A stretch of 5,972 bases of DNA from Thermomicrobiaceae bacterium (GCA_007122555.1 SKTL01000110.1:1-5972), one strand, 5' to 3'. Shown: positions 1-5,359, counted from the first letter of the stretch. Notes: generated by a model from the sequence alone, not told the origin. Numbers and translations are program-made.

Positions 1-168
1 AATGTTCTGCGAGACGCGATGTCGGCCGACACGCTCGAGTCGTGCGGTATCTATTTCGGAACCACCGGAGGCGACGTATATGTCTCACCTGATGGAGGAG
101 ATCATTGGGACGCAATTGTTCACAACCTGCCGGCGGTAATGTCAGTAGAGGTACAAACGTTGCAGTGA
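1..168 (+). CDS. BNR/Asp-box beta-propeller protein (sialidase/glycosyl-hydrolase-like), 3' end only
   Basis: Frame 1 is open from the window edge for 55 codons to a TGA at 166-168. Residues 29-36 of the fragment read SPDGGDHW, an exact Asp-box (S-x-D-x-G-x-x-W), preceded by [12 protein letters not shown]. Such alternation of a short strand, Gly-Gly and an Asp-box is typical of BNR/YCF48/sortilin-type propellers, often annotated as exo-alpha-sialidase or WD40/YVTN/BNR-like proteins. Only the last blade is visible, so enzymatic activity, signal peptide and length cannot be judged; many family members with this annotation have no proven glycosidase activity. The stop overlaps the GTG start of the MoaD-like gene (GTGA), so the two are very probably co-transcribed and translationally coupled. 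The family call is fairly secure; the substrate is unknown. Confidence 0.75.
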   Translation, partial: NVLRDAMSADTLESCGIYFGTTGGDVYVSPDGGDHWDAIVHNLPAVMSVEVQTLQ

Positions 169-461
169 TTCGGGTCGTTCTGCCTCAGGGGCTCCGGACA
201 CTGGCGAACGTCAGCCGTGAAGTGCAGGTCGAGACAAGCGAGAGAGTAACCCAGCGATCGGTTCTGGATGCGCTGGAAGCAGCGCATCCCGTGCTCAAGG
301 GAACGATTCGCGATCACCAGACGCAGCTGCGGCGCCCGTTCATCCGATTTTTCGCCTGCGAGCAGGACCTCTCGCATGAGTCGCCCGATGATCCGCTGCC
401 GGCGCCGGTTGCGGAAGGCCGTGAACCGTTTCTGATCGTTGGGGCGATCGCGGGCGGATAG
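165..461 (+). CDS. MoaD/ThiS-family ubiquitin-like sulfur carrier protein
   Basis: A 98-residue protein. It starts with a beta-strand-like [10 protein letters not shown], has an acidic segment (SPDDPLP, about 73-79), and ends [13 protein letters not shown] with a C-terminal Gly-Gly. The terminal di-glycine is the hallmark of MoaD/ThiS-type beta-grasp carriers, which are adenylated by an E1-like enzyme and then thiocarboxylated. The start is taken as GTG at 165, overlapping the TGA of the preceding BNR gene by 4 nt. AGAGGT at 147-152 may be a weak ribosome site, though termination-reinitiation is likely. An upstream in-frame alternative would run far into the BNR gene. No E1 (MoeB/ThiF) and no MoaE or ThiG partner is visible here, so I do not assign molybdopterin or thiamine synthesis specifically. 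It may serve a pathway linked to the propeller protein (inference). Confidence 0.85.
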   Translation: MIRVVLPQGLRTLANVSREVQVETSERVTQRSVLDALEAAHPVLKGTIRDHQTQLRRPFIRFFACEQDLSHESPDDPLPAPVAEGREPFLIVGAIAGG

Positions 462-471
462 CGTCACGAGC

Positions 472-479
472 AGGAAGGA
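472..479 (+). promoter_or_regulatory. Ribosome binding site for the AlkD-like gene
   Basis: AGGAAGGA lies 13 nt before the ATG at 493 (16 nt before a second ATG at 496). It is the only purine-rich Shine-Dalgarno match between the MoaD stop (461) and the coding region, and favours these ATGs over an in-frame TTG at 439 inside the MoaD-like gene. Confidence 0.5.
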
Positions 480-492
480 ACGCGAGACCCAG

Positions 493-1212
493 ATGATGAC
501 CGCTGGAACAGCCGAAGCGTTCATCTCGCAACTCTACGAATACCAGTCTGACGAGGAGCTGCAGAAAATACAGCGCTACTTCAAGTCTGGAAAGGGCGAA
601 TACGGCGAAGGGGACCAGTTCATTGGCGTCCGCATGGGCCAGGTGTTTGCAATTGCCCGCGAGTTCATCGACATGCCGGTCGACGAGATTGAAAAGCTCA
701 TGGAAAGTCCGATTCATGAAGCTCGGGCTGGCGCAATGAGCATTATGGACAAGTGCGCCAGGAGAAAACGGACGCCTGAGTCGCGGCGCAAAGATCTCTA
801 CGATCTTTACATGCGACGGCACGACCGGATCAACAACTGGGATCTCGTCGATCTCGCGGCTCCGTTTGCAGTGGGTGGGTACCTCTATGACAAACCGCGA
901 GACATTCTCTTTCAACTCGCTCGTTCAGAGGACATGTGGCAACGACGAACGGCGATTGTCGCCACGTCCTATTTCATCCGAAAGGGTGATCTGGACGATA
1001 CGTTCGCGATTGCCGAGATACTGATCGATGACGATCAGGACCTGATTCACAAGGCCGTCGGCGGATGGATCCGCGAATGCGGCAAAACAGACCGAGGTCG
1101 CCACCTGGCGTTTCTCGATCAAAACGCGTCCCGTATGCCGAGAACGATGCTTCGGTACGCGATCGAGCATCTTGACAAAGAACAGAAAGAGCACTATCGG
1201 AGCCAAACCTGA
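493..1212 (+). CDS. DNA alkylation repair protein, AlkD-like HEAT-repeat glycosylase
   Basis: 239 residues, close to the roughly 237 of Bacillus cereus AlkD, and helical throughout. Members of this family excise 3-methyladenine and 7-methylguanine type lesions, cradling DNA in ALK/HEAT repeats without base flipping. Visible family marks are: NNWDLVD at 114-120, in which W116 and D120 have the W-x3-D spacing of AlkD Trp109/Asp113; WQRRTAIV at 149-156, supplying the Arg of the Arg148 region; HKAVGGWIREC at 186-196; and MPRTMLRYAIEHL at 215-227. In the family consensus as I remember it the Trp of the third motif (Trp187) follows the first Gly directly; here a second Gly sits in that place and Trp192 is one residue later. 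The ATG at 493 is preferred over the TTG at 439. The gene follows the MoaD-like stop by 31 nt, so it may end the same operon, but no functional link is obvious. No terminator is clear after it. Confidence 0.9.
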   Translation: MMTAGTAEAFISQLYEYQSDEELQKIQRYFKSGKGEYGEGDQFIGVRMGQVFAIAREFIDMPVDEIEKLMESPIHEARAGAMSIMDKCARRKRTPESRRKDLYDLYMRRHDRINNWDLVDLAAPFAVGGYLYDKPRDILFQLARSEDMWQRRTAIVATSYFIRKGDLDDTFAIAEILIDDDQDLIHKAVGGWIRECGKTDRGRHLAFLDQNASRMPRTMLRYAIEHLDKEQKEHYRSQT

Positions 1213-1324
1213 CGTTCCAAGGCTCGAACGATGAAGACACCCCGCCGAAGCTCCCCTCGTCACGGTTCTGACACAGAAAGAACGGTTAATCCACCCGACC
1301 ATAACGATCCCTGCGCTAGGCTGA

Positions 1325-1349
1325 GAGTAGAGGTGTGGAGCCTCTACTC
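1325..1349 (+). promoter_or_regulatory. Hairpin 1 in lipoprotein leader
   Basis: GAGTAGAGG (1325-1333) is perfectly complementary to CCTCTACTC (1341-1349): a 9-bp stem with a 7-nt loop. It is not followed by a T-run, so it is not a standard intrinsic terminator. Its 3' arm overlaps the 5' arm of hairpin 2 by four bases, so the two stems cannot both form fully. Confidence 0.5.
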
Positions 1350-1366
1350 CCGGCATTGTCGGGAGT
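1346..1366 (+). promoter_or_regulatory. Hairpin 2 in lipoprotein leader, competing with hairpin 1
   Basis: ACTCCCG (1346-1352) pairs perfectly with CGGGAGT (1360-1366): a 7-bp stem with a 7-nt loop. Bases 1346-1349 are shared with hairpin 1. No T-run follows, and the ribosome site lies some 26 nt downstream, so a simple attenuator or occlusion role is not shown. Confidence 0.45.
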
Positions 1367-1400
1367 CGCATTCTCGACGCTCGAATGAAGTGAGGGCGTA

Positions 1401-2471
1401 ATGAGCCGAAGTAACCGCCTGAAGATGCGTCAACCGTTCTGGTATCTCGGATTCGTGATCCTGCTATCGCTGCTACTCGTGGCGATGGCTGCCTGCGGAG
1501 ATGATGAGACCACTGAAGAGGTTGCCGCCGAACCAACGGCAACGGAAGCGATAGAGGAATTCGCACCGGAACGCGTCTTCCAGGTACAGATCTCCGATGA
1601 TCATACAGTCGATAGCGTTGCCTACCACCCAGATGGAGACATGGTAGCCGCAGGCGCCTTTCTCGAAGCCCATCTGATGAATCCGGAAGATGGGGAAACC
1701 CTCGACGTGATCGACTTCGATCACTCGATTGATGACCTCGAATTCTCCCCGGACGGCTCGCTGATCGCCGCAGGACAGGGAGTGTACGGCGTCCAGATCA
1801 ATAATGTGGACGACGGATCCGTCTTCAATGACCTGCATGGTGGATACGATAACCGGCTTGCGTTCGCGCCTGACGGAGAGACGATCGCCACCGCGAATCG
1901 TAACGGGGTGCTGTGGATCTGGGACGTTGAAACGGGTGACGAACTGCACGAGTTCGTTCCGCCAATCGAGGAATTTGCGCTGTCCATCGCGTACTCGCCA
2001 GATGGAGAACTGGTGGCGCTCGGCAACTGGGACGGGGACGTCTTCCTCTTCAACGCCGAGGACGGAGAGCTGATCCGCACCTTTGAGAACCCTGAAGATT
2101 TTGGGTACGCCCATGATCTGGCGTTCTCTCCAGATGGTGAACATCTCGCGATCGCCGGAACGCGCGCTGACCGAGACGACGTCCTCCGCGTCTGGGTGGT
2201 CGATAGTGGCGATGAGCACGGGGTTGTTACGCTGGAATCCGACACACGCGCCGTCGCCTACGCCGCTGATGGTGCCCAGATCGCAGTTGGCGACAGAGAT
2301 GGAGTTACGATCGTCGATGCCGATGATCTGACCGTCATCTTCACAATCGAGCTGGACGCTCCTCCGGATGTTTCGGCCTGGGTTACTGATGTCGATTACT
2401 CGCCGGACGGAAGATTCCTGCTATTCAGCCGCTGGGATGGCTACGTCGAACTCTGGCGGATCAAGGAGTAA
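1401..2471 (+). CDS. Lipoprotein with seven-bladed WD40-like beta-propeller
   Basis: 356 residues. Residues 1-31 form a lipoprotein signal peptide: basic start (R3, R6, K8, R10), hydrophobic core about 13-29, and a lipobox-like AMAAC with the lipidated cysteine at 32 (Met at -3 is tolerated but not ideal). An acidic Glu/Thr/Pro linker (about 34-58) follows. The rest has seven x-P-D-G type motifs at 76, 116, 156, 199, 243, 288 and 334, spaced 40-46 residues: HPDG, SPDG, APDG, SPDG, SPDG, AADG, SPDG. This rhythm and the W-I-W-D type strand ends (LWIWDVETG at 171-179) fit one propeller of seven WD40-like blades. The protein is strongly acidic. It is exported and membrane-tethered; propellers of this type mostly bind partners, and no catalytic motif is seen, so the function is unknown. 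The ATG at 1401 has GAGGG 1392-1396 upstream; Met9 is an alternative start but would remove most of the basic region. Confidence 0.85.
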   Translation: MSRSNRLKMRQPFWYLGFVILLSLLLVAMAACGDDETTEEVAAEPTATEAIEEFAPERVFQVQISDDHTVDSVAYHPDGDMVAAGAFLEAHLMNPEDGETLDVIDFDHSIDDLEFSPDGSLIAAGQGVYGVQINNVDDGSVFNDLHGGYDNRLAFAPDGETIATANRNGVLWIWDVETGDELHEFVPPIEEFALSIAYSPDGELVALGNWDGDVFLFNAEDGELIRTFENPEDFGYAHDLAFSPDGEHLAIAGTRADRDDVLRVWVVDSGDEHGVVTLESDTRAVAYAADGAQIAVGDRDGVTIVDADDLTVIFTIELDAPPDVSAWVTDVDYSPDGRFLLFSRWDGYVELWRIKE

Positions 2472-2490
2472 TCCCGACACGGCGCACGAA

Positions 2491-2522
2491 AAAGCCCGCT
2501 GGCGTTGGAGCCGGCGGGCTTT
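2491..2522. terminator. Bidirectional intrinsic terminator between the lipoprotein gene and ssrA
   Basis: AAAGCCCGCTGGC (2491-2503) pairs with GCCGGCGGGCTTT (2510-2522): 13 bp with one T-G wobble and a 6-nt loop (2504-2509). Read on the minus strand the stem is followed by TTTTTCG, a good U-tract, and the position fits the end of ssrA. Read on the plus strand the tail is the shorter TTTGCTCTT, 20 nt after the lipoprotein stop, so it can also serve that gene. Confidence 0.85.
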
Positions 2523-2527
2523 GCTCT

Positions 2528-2877
2528 TGGTGGAGATGGGGGGAATCGAACCCCCGTCCAGAACCTTGAGCCATAGATCTACTACAAGCTTAGTCGGTGT
2601 TTTGTTTCAACCCGGAACTCCCACCGACAGGATTACCGGGTCGATTACCGGATAGTCTTAGACTCGCCTTATCCGGTGATCTGGCGAGTAGCGCCCCGAC
2701 TAGGTGTCGCCCGGTTCCAGACCGGCCGGAGTGCGGTCTGGAGGGACGTCGCCACTAAATTAAGCGGCGAGAGCGAATTCTTCTTCGCCAGTTATTGTGT
2801 TGCCCCTTTTAACGTGGTCTGGGCTACCACGGCTTGCAATCTATGCACCTACGGCCCTGTCGAAGCCAGTCATCCCC
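2528..2877 (-). ncRNA. ssrA: Transfer-messenger RNA (tmRNA)
   Basis: One-piece 350-nt tmRNA, partner of SmpB in rescuing stalled ribosomes. Its 5' GGGGATG (2871-2877) pairs with CATCTCC (2532-2538) as a 7-bp acceptor stem with one G-U, followed by A and an encoded CCA (2528-2530). The 5' part carries the conserved GACTGGCTTCGACAGGG D-loop-like segment. The 3' part has a T arm of GGGGG, TTCGATT, CCCCC. Pseudoknots can be read directly. PK1: 2826-2831/2813-2818 with 2821-2824/2802-2805. PK3: 2683-2689/2662-2668 with 2670-2677/2647-2654. PK4: 2636-2641/2610-2615 with 2622-2628/2593-2599. A 9-bp stem at 2716-2742 fits PK2. The tag frame lies between PK1 and PK2 as expected. It sits 23 nt after smpB, has its own promoter, and is followed by a terminator. 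Confidence 0.97.
2760..2789 (-). other. tmRNA proteolysis tag reading frame (predicted GEEEFALAA)
   Basis: Within ssrA a frame ends GCT CTC GCC GCT TAA, giving the familiar -ALAA tail recognised by ClpXP-type proteases. I place the resume codon at GGC (2787-2789), giving the nine-residue tag GEEEFALAA. It lies 12 nt after the end of PK1, matching the spacing in E. coli, and is preceded by ATAACT, keeping the conserved U(-5) and A(-4) of E. coli AUAGUC. The same frame is open further upstream (GNTIT before the tag), but that would put the resume codon inside PK1 stem 2. The alanine carried by tmRNA itself would precede the tag. Confidence 0.75.
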
Positions 2878-2889
2878 GTGCAGCATTCT

Positions 2890-2918
2890 AGTATAGCTGA
2901 TCACACCCGCGATTTCAA
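2890..2918 (-). promoter_or_regulatory. Sigma-70-type promoter of ssrA inside the smpB 3' end
   Basis: On the minus strand TTGAAA (plus 2913-2918) and TATACT (plus 2890-2895) are separated by exactly 17 bp, each matching five of six consensus positions. Transcription would start near 2882-2884, a few bases before the mature 5' G at 2877, leaving a short leader for RNase P to remove. The -35 lies in the last codons of smpB and the -10 is in the 23-nt gap. This gives ssrA a supply independent of smpB read-through. Confidence 0.7.
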
Positions 2919-3401
2919 GGCGCGTTCGATCTGTCGCTTCGCGTCGCGCTCGGCGAGCGTCTGACGCTTGTCATACAACTTCTTGCCTTTGGCAATGCCG
3001 ATATCAACCTTTGCTTTGCCGCGAACCAGCTTCAATCTCAACGGAACCAGGGTGTACCCGGCTGCTTCCTGCTTCTGCTGCAGCATATCAATCTGTTTCC
3101 GATGCACCAGCAACTTGCGAGGGCGGTCCGGCTCATGGTTGAAATAGAGGCCGGCTTGCTGATATGGCGATATGTGCCCGCCGATCAGCCACAGCTCGCC
3201 GTTATCGATGCGCGCGTAGGCGTCGCGCAAGTTCACTTTGCCTTCCCGGATCGATTTGATCTCGGAGCCGACAAGTTGAAGTCCTGCCTCGACTTCGTCC
3301 TCAATAAAAAAGTCATGAAACGCCTTGCGGTTCGACGTCACCACCTTGTGGCCATTGCTCTGAACCGTTGCCGGCGCTTTCTTCTTGCTCTTCTTCGCCA
3401 T
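2901..3401 (-). CDS. smpB: SsrA-binding protein SmpB
   Basis: 166 residues, slightly longer than the usual 155-160 because of a basic, flexible start (MAKKSKKKAPAT). SmpB is a small OB-fold protein that binds the tRNA-like domain of tmRNA and fills the decoding centre and mRNA channel of stalled ribosomes. Family marks in order: NRKAFHDFFIEDEVEAGLQL (24-43), GSEIKSIREGKVNL (45-58), GELWLIGGHISPY (68-80), RPRKLLVHRKQI (93-104), KVDIGIAKGKKLYDKR (131-146) with the DKR motif, then the charged C-terminal helix. ATG at 3401 is chosen because the conserved protein begins just after it; an in-frame TTG at 3437 would add residues not seen in the family. No Shine-Dalgarno is evident, and a TATAGA at 3411-3416 (minus) with no convincing -35 could start a nearly leaderless transcript (weak). 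ssrA follows directly, the common arrangement. Confidence 0.97.
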   Translation of the reverse strand: MAKKSKKKAPATVQSNGHKVVTSNRKAFHDFFIEDEVEAGLQLVGSEIKSIREGKVNLRDAYARIDNGELWLIGGHISPYQQAGLYFNHEPDRPRKLLVHRKQIDMLQQKQEAAGYTLVPLRLKLVRGKAKVDIGIAKGKKLYDKRQTLAERDAKRQIERALKSRV

Positions 3402-3484
3402 ACCAACAAGTCTATACCGCGCCGTCGCCAGCGACAATAATTCATCCGGTGAGGATCATTCCTGCCGAACTCGCGGACGGATGC

Positions 3485-3513
3485 TTGTAGGCTTAATCAA
3501 ACCACCATACAAT
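3485..3513 (+). promoter_or_regulatory. Promoter of the methyltransferase gene, giving a leaderless mRNA
   Basis: TTGTAG (3485-3490) and TACAAT (3508-3513) are 17 bp apart. The -10 matches five of six consensus bases, the -35 only three (TTG). The expected start of transcription, 7-8 nt after the -10, coincides with the ATG at 3521, and CTCCGCT between them holds no ribosome site. Confidence 0.55.
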
Positions 3514-3520
3514 CTCCGCT

Positions 3521-4312
3521 ATGACAACTGACGATCAGTACGCAGAAATCGCGCCATTCTACGACCTGGAGTTCGATTCCTTCGACGCCGACATCGAGCT
3601 GTACCTCGGCTACGCTCAGCTCGTCGGCGGACCGGTGCTCGAGCTCGGCTGCGGAACTGGGCGACTCCTCCAGCCGATCGCCACGGCGGGATTCGACATT
3701 ACTGGCATCGATAGCTCCAGCGCCATGGTTGACCTGGCGCGAAGACGATTGGGTGACGCCGGGCTCACGCGTCACGTTGCGGTCTGGCAAGGCGACATGC
3801 GTGATCTTTCAGGATTCGATCAACACGAGTTCCGCCTGGTGTTCATCGCAATCAACTCGTTTCTGCACCTTGCGGACAGAGTAGACCAGCTTCAGACGCT
3901 TGGCGAAATCCGGAGGGTGATCCACCGCGACGGACTACTCGTCATCGACGTGTTCAACCCGACACCCGACGCGCTTTCGCGCATGGACGACCGCTACGCG
4001 TTCGATGCCGAATGGAGTCTCGACAAAGAGGCGGTCGTGCAGCGCTACAGCCACCGGCAACTTGATAGCGCAGCGCAAACGATCTCAACCCGGCTCTTCT
4101 ATGACCGCATTCAGTCCGACGGTTCCGTTGCCAGGCGCACCACGAGCTACCAGATGCGATACGTTCACCGATTCGAGCTGGAACTGCTCCTCATTGCCGG
4201 GGGATTCGAACTGGAAGGAGTATACGGGTCGTATGCGCTCGATCCGCTGGAGCACGATTCCGAGAACCTGATCGTTGTCGCGCATCGAACCGCCAATCCG
4301 GACGAAGACTGA
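3521..4312 (+). CDS. Class I SAM-dependent methyltransferase, substrate unknown
   Basis: 263 residues with a Rossmann-fold methyltransferase core. After an N-terminal segment of the type YAEIAPFYDLEF (7-18) come motif I VLELGCGTGR (39-48), the acidic end of strand 2 in GIDSS (62-66, D64 expected to hold the ribose), QGDMRDL (90-96), and INSFLHL (111-117) in the motif IV region. IRRVIHRDGLLVIDVFNP follows at 130-147. The C-terminal third (about 160-255) is a beta-rich segment of the kind that often forms the substrate side. Members of this broad Methyltransf_25-like group act on small molecules or proteins, and the sequence does not reveal which. It is divergent from smpB (119 bp apart) and convergent with the amidase. 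The ATG at 3521 has no Shine-Dalgarno but a promoter at leaderless distance. Confidence 0.88.
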   Translation: MTTDDQYAEIAPFYDLEFDSFDADIELYLGYAQLVGGPVLELGCGTGRLLQPIATAGFDITGIDSSSAMVDLARRRLGDAGLTRHVAVWQGDMRDLSGFDQHEFRLVFIAINSFLHLADRVDQLQTLGEIRRVIHRDGLLVIDVFNPTPDALSRMDDRYAFDAEWSLDKEAVVQRYSHRQLDSAAQTISTRLFYDRIQSDGSVARRTTSYQMRYVHRFELELLLIAGGFELEGVYGSYALDPLEHDSENLIVVAHRTANPDED

Positions 4313-4327
4313 ATCTCGCGTCAGCTG

Positions 4328-5194
4328 CTATTGAAACGCCTCATAATACTCCGTCAAACCTGTATGTACGGCCTCGGCGATCTGCACCTCACGCCAGTGA
4401 GAGCCATCGTCGATTCCGTCCTGGAACGCCTGCGCTTCCCATGCAGCCGAGAGGAACGTCGCCTCCACCAGCACAGCCGGCATGTCCGCTGACTTCAACA
4501 TATGCGAGTCCAACGATTTCAGAATATAGACGTCGGGGTTGGTCGGATTCGGTTCGTTGTTGTGATACTGTGGTATCGCCATCTCGTACCGCAGCACATC
4601 CAGCATCGTCTCCGCCAGAAACCGGTCTTTTGCTTCGTTTCCCCACATCGTCATGGTGTAGCTTTCCGACGGATCAGGAAGCGAATTGAGATGGACCGAG
4701 ACAAATGCATCGCCGTTCTGCTCGTTCGCGAAATCGGCGCGCGCGGCAAGCTCTATGTAGGTGTCTTGAACCCGAGTCATGCAGACATTCGCACCACTGG
4801 CAGTCAGCATGTCGCGCAGGTACTCAGAGATGCTGAGCACGAGATCTGATTCGTGCAATCCGAACTGATTGTTCACCGTTCCGAGATCCTCGCCGCCATG
4901 GCCGGGGTCGACGATGATCGTCTTGCCAGCGAGCGCCGAGTCATCTGCTGAAGCAGCTTCGAAGCAGCGTTGATCGCTTGAGTCGGGACCGCCCTGGTCC
5001 GACACATCGTCGGTAATCGCGCCGTTAGTCGCCTCGATGGGCATCGTTGGCGCGGGGCTTATCGAACCGGATGTCGATTCGATTATGCCGATATCGGAAT
5101 CGTGGTCATCAGAAGAAGAGGTTCCATTGGCATACAGGGCGTACCCAACCAAAAGCAGCGCCAGGATGGCGCCAATTCCCACGAACGTTCGCAT
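4328..5194 (-). CDS. N-acetylmuramoyl-L-alanine amidase (Amidase_3), membrane-anchored or secreted
   Basis: 288 residues. A hydrophobic segment (about 4-22) with no clear signal peptidase site suggests a signal anchor, followed by a Ser/Asp/Pro-rich linker (about 24-86) with no recognised wall-binding repeats. The catalytic domain runs from about 91 to the end: IIVDPGHGGEDLGT with zinc ligand H99, LHESDLVLSIS with E115, VSVHLNS with H168, and PAVLVEATFLS with the catalytic Glu at 244. These are the H-E-H zinc set and catalytic Glu of Amidase_3, which cuts the MurNAc to L-Ala amide bond of peptidoglycan. Only two cysteines occur (C77 and C138); outside the membrane they could form a disulfide tethering the linker end to the domain (inference). 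ATG at 5194 is preferred: GAGGAAG lies at 5203-5209 on this strand, about 10 nt away, whereas the in-frame GTG at 5203 would be too close to it. It ends 15 nt from the converging methyltransferase. Confidence 0.92.
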   Translation of the reverse strand: MRTFVGIGAILALLLVGYALYANGTSSSDDHDSDIGIIESTSGSISPAPTMPIEATNGAITDDVSDQGGPDSSDQRCFEAASADDSALAGKTIIVDPGHGGEDLGTVNNQFGLHESDLVLSISEYLRDMLTASGANVCMTRVQDTYIELAARADFANEQNGDAFVSVHLNSLPDPSESYTMTMWGNEAKDRFLAETMLDVLRYEMAIPQYHNNEPNPTNPDVYILKSLDSHMLKSADMPAVLVEATFLSAAWEAQAFQDGIDDGSHWREVQIAEAVHTGLTEYYEAFQ

Positions 5195-5202
5195 GTTCGC
5201 CA

Positions 5203-5209
5203 CTTCCTC
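5203..5209 (-). promoter_or_regulatory. Ribosome binding site of the amidase gene
   Basis: GAGGAAG on the minus strand, about 8-10 nt before ATG at 5194. It overlaps the in-frame GTG at 5203 and so argues against that start. Confidence 0.6.
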
Positions 5210-5255
5210 AAGACGCAGTGCTCGGATGTTCCTGTCCTGTCAGCGCTCGCATAAA

Positions 5256-5280
5256 TCATACCGTATGAGAATCTCATGAG
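5256..5280. promoter_or_regulatory. Overlapping palindromes, possible operator
   Basis: Three perfect short palindromes crowd 25 bp: TCATAC-c-GTATGA (5256-5268), TGAGA-a-TCTCA (5267-5277) and CTCATGAG (5273-5280). The first overlaps a minus-strand TATGAT that could be the amidase -10. Binding by a dimeric regulator is possible but unproven; no regulator gene is in the window. Confidence 0.3.
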
Positions 5281-5359
5281 AGGCGCATTCGGAGTTGCTG
5301 ACGGTTAATCGACGCGTATAACCCACGTGTTCGGGATACGCGGAGCATCCCTCTTACTC

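Larger units (their letters stand above)
1213..1400 (+). other. Intergenic leader before the lipoprotein gene
   Basis: This 188-nt gap has no convincing ORF. Its first 110 nt hold no U-tailed terminator for the AlkD-like gene and no promoter I would defend: a CTGACA at 1268-1273 lacks a properly spaced -10. The second half carries two overlapping hairpins (1325-1366), then a weak third inverted repeat (CATTC 1369-1373 with GAATG 1383-1387), then a GAGGG ribosome site at 1392-1396 just before the ATG at 1401. The ribosome site is therefore downstream of, not inside, the strong stems. Confidence 0.5.

Noticed and set aside
439..492. TTG start that would extend the AlkD-like protein by 18 residues
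   Set aside because: It lies inside the MoaD-like gene and lacks a ribosome site; the added residues are not like the family, and AGGAAGGA precedes the ATG at 493.
340..915. Long antisense frame over the MoaD-like and AlkD-like genes
   Set aside because: It is a by-product of GC-rich codon use in two well-supported plus-strand genes and shows no family motif. The same applies to the antisense frames at 1473-2245 and 5354-5854.
1385..1393. Mini-ORF ATG AAG TGA just before the lipoprotein start
   Set aside because: Two codons, no ribosome site of its own and high chance frequency; its TGA overlaps the GAGGG ribosome site of the real gene.
2531..2600. tRNA-like T arm and CCA end on the minus strand as a separate tRNA gene
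   Set aside because: There is no anticodon arm nearby; the acceptor partner is 340 nt away at 2871-2877, and the pseudoknots and tag frame between them make it the 3' end of tmRNA.
2368..2891. Plus-strand open frames across the lipoprotein end and the tmRNA region
   Set aside because: They overlap a confidently identified structural RNA and terminator, have no ribosome site and encode no recognisable protein.
1282..5310. Shared 10-mer ACGGTTAATC at 1282-1291 and 5301-5310, both in leader regions
   Set aside because: Several matching 10-mer pairs are expected by chance in 6 kb, and flanking sequence does not align beyond a loose ATAAC.
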